DNA of 64,000 nt from Polynucleobacter sp. TUM22923 (GTDB lineage: Bacteria > Pseudomonadota > Gammaproteobacteria > Burkholderiales > Burkholderiaceae). The notes below the pieces were generated by a model. The model was not told the origin of the DNA and did no database searches. It saw only the letters and a list, made by a program, of their open reading frames with translations. Positions 62,648 through 64,000 of the stretch are shown piece after piece (the first letter of the stretch is position 1; each line of letters starts with the position of its first letter). Both the position numbers and the translations under genes were made by a program. Where the stretch lies: assembly GCF_030295705.1 (NCBI RefSeq), contig NZ_AP027274.1, positions 496,001-560,000 of the forward strand. Direction: 5' to 3'.

Positions 62648-64000
62648 TTAAAACCCGGCAGCCAAGCCATCCCGGCGATGATCGCTACCAGCGATGTACG
62701 CAAAATCAGCATCCTCATTAATAAGCGCAATCGCTTGAGCGCTACCAAAATCTAGACTATTAGCAGGCATCACCGTCACGTCATGCCCCATTGCTTTTAA
62801 GCCATCAACTACTGAGGTTGGCATAGAGGCTTCTACGGTGAGTTTTCCTACATCGTCAATTCTCCAGCGTGGCGCATCTGAGCATGCTTGGGGATTTAGA
62901 TGCTCATCGACAAAACGCATCACAAATTGCAGATGTCCTTGAGGCTGCATATTACCACCCATCACCCCAAATGCCATCGCGGGTTGATTGCCCTTAGTCA
63001 AAAATGCTGGAATGATAGTGTGGAAAGGGCGTTTACCGGGCGCCACTTGATTGGGATGACCATCAACCAAACTAAAGCTCATACCCCGATTATGAAAAGC
63101 AATGCCGCCTGGTGCGACTACACCTGAGCCAAAGCCTTTGAAGTTCGACTGAATATAAGAAATCATCATGCCAGACTCATCTGCAGCGCAAAGGTAAACC
63201 GTACCACCAGAATGGGGATCTCCCGCACCATAACTACCGGCCTGTTGATGATCAATTAAAGCGGCACGACTTGCCAAATAATCTTTCTCTAGCAAGGCGC
63301 TTGCAGGTATCTTCATCGTGCTGGCATCAGAAACATGAGCATAGGCATCGGCAAACGCCATACGCATAGCCTCTACTTGCAAATGAATGCGCTGCGCTGA
63401 GTTTGCAGGGTATTGCTTGGCGTTAGCAGCCTGCAAGATACCTAGGGCTATTTGCGCTGCGATACCAGAGCCATTAGGTGGAATTTCATGAAGGGTATAG
63501 TCACCGTAGTTGGAGGCTAAAGGCTCTACCCATTCAGGTTTGTTCGCAGCAAAATCAGCCATAGTGAAACAGCCGCCAGTGTGTTGAGCAAAGTCAACCA
63601 TGCCTTGCGCTAGGTCACCACGATAAAAAGACTCTCCTTCGGAAGAGGCGATCTCTCGCAGTGTTTTCGCTTGTGCTGGATAGCGCCATATTTGGCCAGC
63701 AGTAGGTGCTTTACCATCGACCAAAAATGATTCTGTAAACCCAGGCTGCATTTTCAGAATCGGGATCGCTTCGCGCCATTGACGTGCAATAACAGGGGAT
63801 ACCGGAAAACCATTCTCCGCATAATCAATTGCACGCTTAAAGAGTTGCGCAAAAGGAAGTTTGCCAAATTGACGGGATAGCTCAATCCAGCCCGCAACCA
63901 TTCCTGGTACGGTGACCGTATTCCAACCGATGAGATCCATGGCAGATTTGCCCTGAAAGAACTCTGGAGTCCAGGCTGCTGGTGCACGACCAGAGGCATT
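62648..64000 (-). CDS. Gamma-glutamyltransferase, 3' part (cut by window edge)
   Basis: About 451 residues are visible; the frame continues past the right edge (codons before the Met at 63940 read on as family-like sequence with WTPEFFQGK), so the start is outside. The large-subunit part has NTVTVPGMVAGWIEL and the segment PNGSGIAAQIAL. The autoprocessing and catalytic Thr is in HSGGTVYLCAAD, beginning the small subunit, followed by NDEF-like QSNFKGFGSGVV and FGVMGGNMQPQGHLQ. It hydrolyses or transfers gamma-glutamyl groups (glutathione family) in the periplasm. Confidence 0.9.
   Translation of the reverse strand, partial: NASGRAPAAWTPEFFQGKSAMDLIGWNTVTVPGMVAGWIELSRQFGKLPFAQLFKRAIDYAENGFPVSPVIARQWREAIPILKMQPGFTESFLVDGKAPTAGQIWRYPAQAKTLREIASSEGESFYRGDLAQGMVDFAQHTGGCFTMADFAANKPEWVEPLASNYGDYTLHEIPPNGSGIAAQIALGILQAANAKQYPANSAQRIHLQVEAMRMAFADAYAHVSDASTMKIPASALLEKDYLASRAALIDHQQAGSYGAGDPHSGGTVYLCAADESGMMISYIQSNFKGFGSGVVAPGGIAFHNRGMSFSLVDGHPNQVAPGKRPFHTIIPAFLTKGNQPAMAFGVMGGNMQPQGHLQFVMRFVDEHLNPQACSDAPRWRIDDVGKLTVEASMPTSVVDGLKAMGHDVTVMPANSLDFGSAQAIALINEDADFAYIAGSDHRRDGLAAGF

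Overview
The window looks like chromosomal DNA of a streamlined freshwater betaproteobacterium of the Burkholderiaceae, most likely Polynucleobacter or a close relative. The reasons are the AT-leaning but not extreme base composition, very short spacers (no gene-free stretch above 300 bases), many 4-base ATGA overlaps inside operons, the order scpB-rluB-rimP-nusA-infB-rbfA-truB-typA, and three orphan Bug/TctC-type binding proteins. The genus is inferred from gene content and style; I could not run a search.

Layout. 1-8.7 kb: the C-terminal part of an AsmA-like protein, a small membrane protein, slyX, a DUF1653-like protein, a luciferase-like flavoenzyme, a yaeQ-PIN pair, a FAD-dependent dehydrogenase, a P-loop kinase and the ABC-F ATPase uup. 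8.7-11.3 kb: cbpA-cbpM-permease. 11.4-20 kb: a catabolic island with a UxaA/GarD-type dehydratase, a Bug protein, an MLE-type enolase-superfamily enzyme, a 3-hydroxyacyl-CoA-dehydrogenase-like enzyme, an SMP-30 lactonase, a GntR/UTRA regulator, an Ldh-family oxidoreductase and a second Bug protein. Its two divergent promoter regions share the palindromic core GTGAATCA(C/T), a candidate operator. 20-25.3 kb: pirin, a TAXI protein, a DUF3422 protein, and a flavocytochrome-c-like sulfide dehydrogenase pair. 25.5-29.1 kb: a translationally coupled trio (ArnT-like glycosyltransferase, sialidase-fold protein, polytopic membrane protein), followed by seven 13-bp tandem repeats. 29.3-33.5 kb: a four-gene operon (hotdog hydratase, MmgE/PrpD, HpcH/citramalyl-CoA-lyase-like, Bug) that looks like C5-dicarboxylate or itaconate-type catabolism. 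33.5-41.4 kb: chrA, fabI, yejABEF.

41.5-56.5 kb is the conserved information-processing block: an NlpC/P60 protein whose catalytic cysteine is replaced by glycine, a patatin-like lipoprotein, scpB, an rluB with very long disordered tails, then rimP-nusA-infB-rbfA-truB, typA and tex. Between rluB and rimP lies a compact promoter, two stem-loops and a strong intrinsic terminator just before the TTG start of rimP. This is a candidate small RNA or attenuator leader of the nusA-infB operon and the best candidate here for an undescribed regulatory element.

56.7-64 kb: a universal stress protein, a TauE-type transporter, dusA, tRNA-His with a near-perfect promoter, a SUMF1-fold lipid- or membrane-anchored protein lacking the FGE cysteines, a PIF1-like helicase, a MazEF pair, and a gamma-glutamyltransferase cut by the window edge. 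No insertion sequences, prophage, CRISPR array or rRNA were seen.
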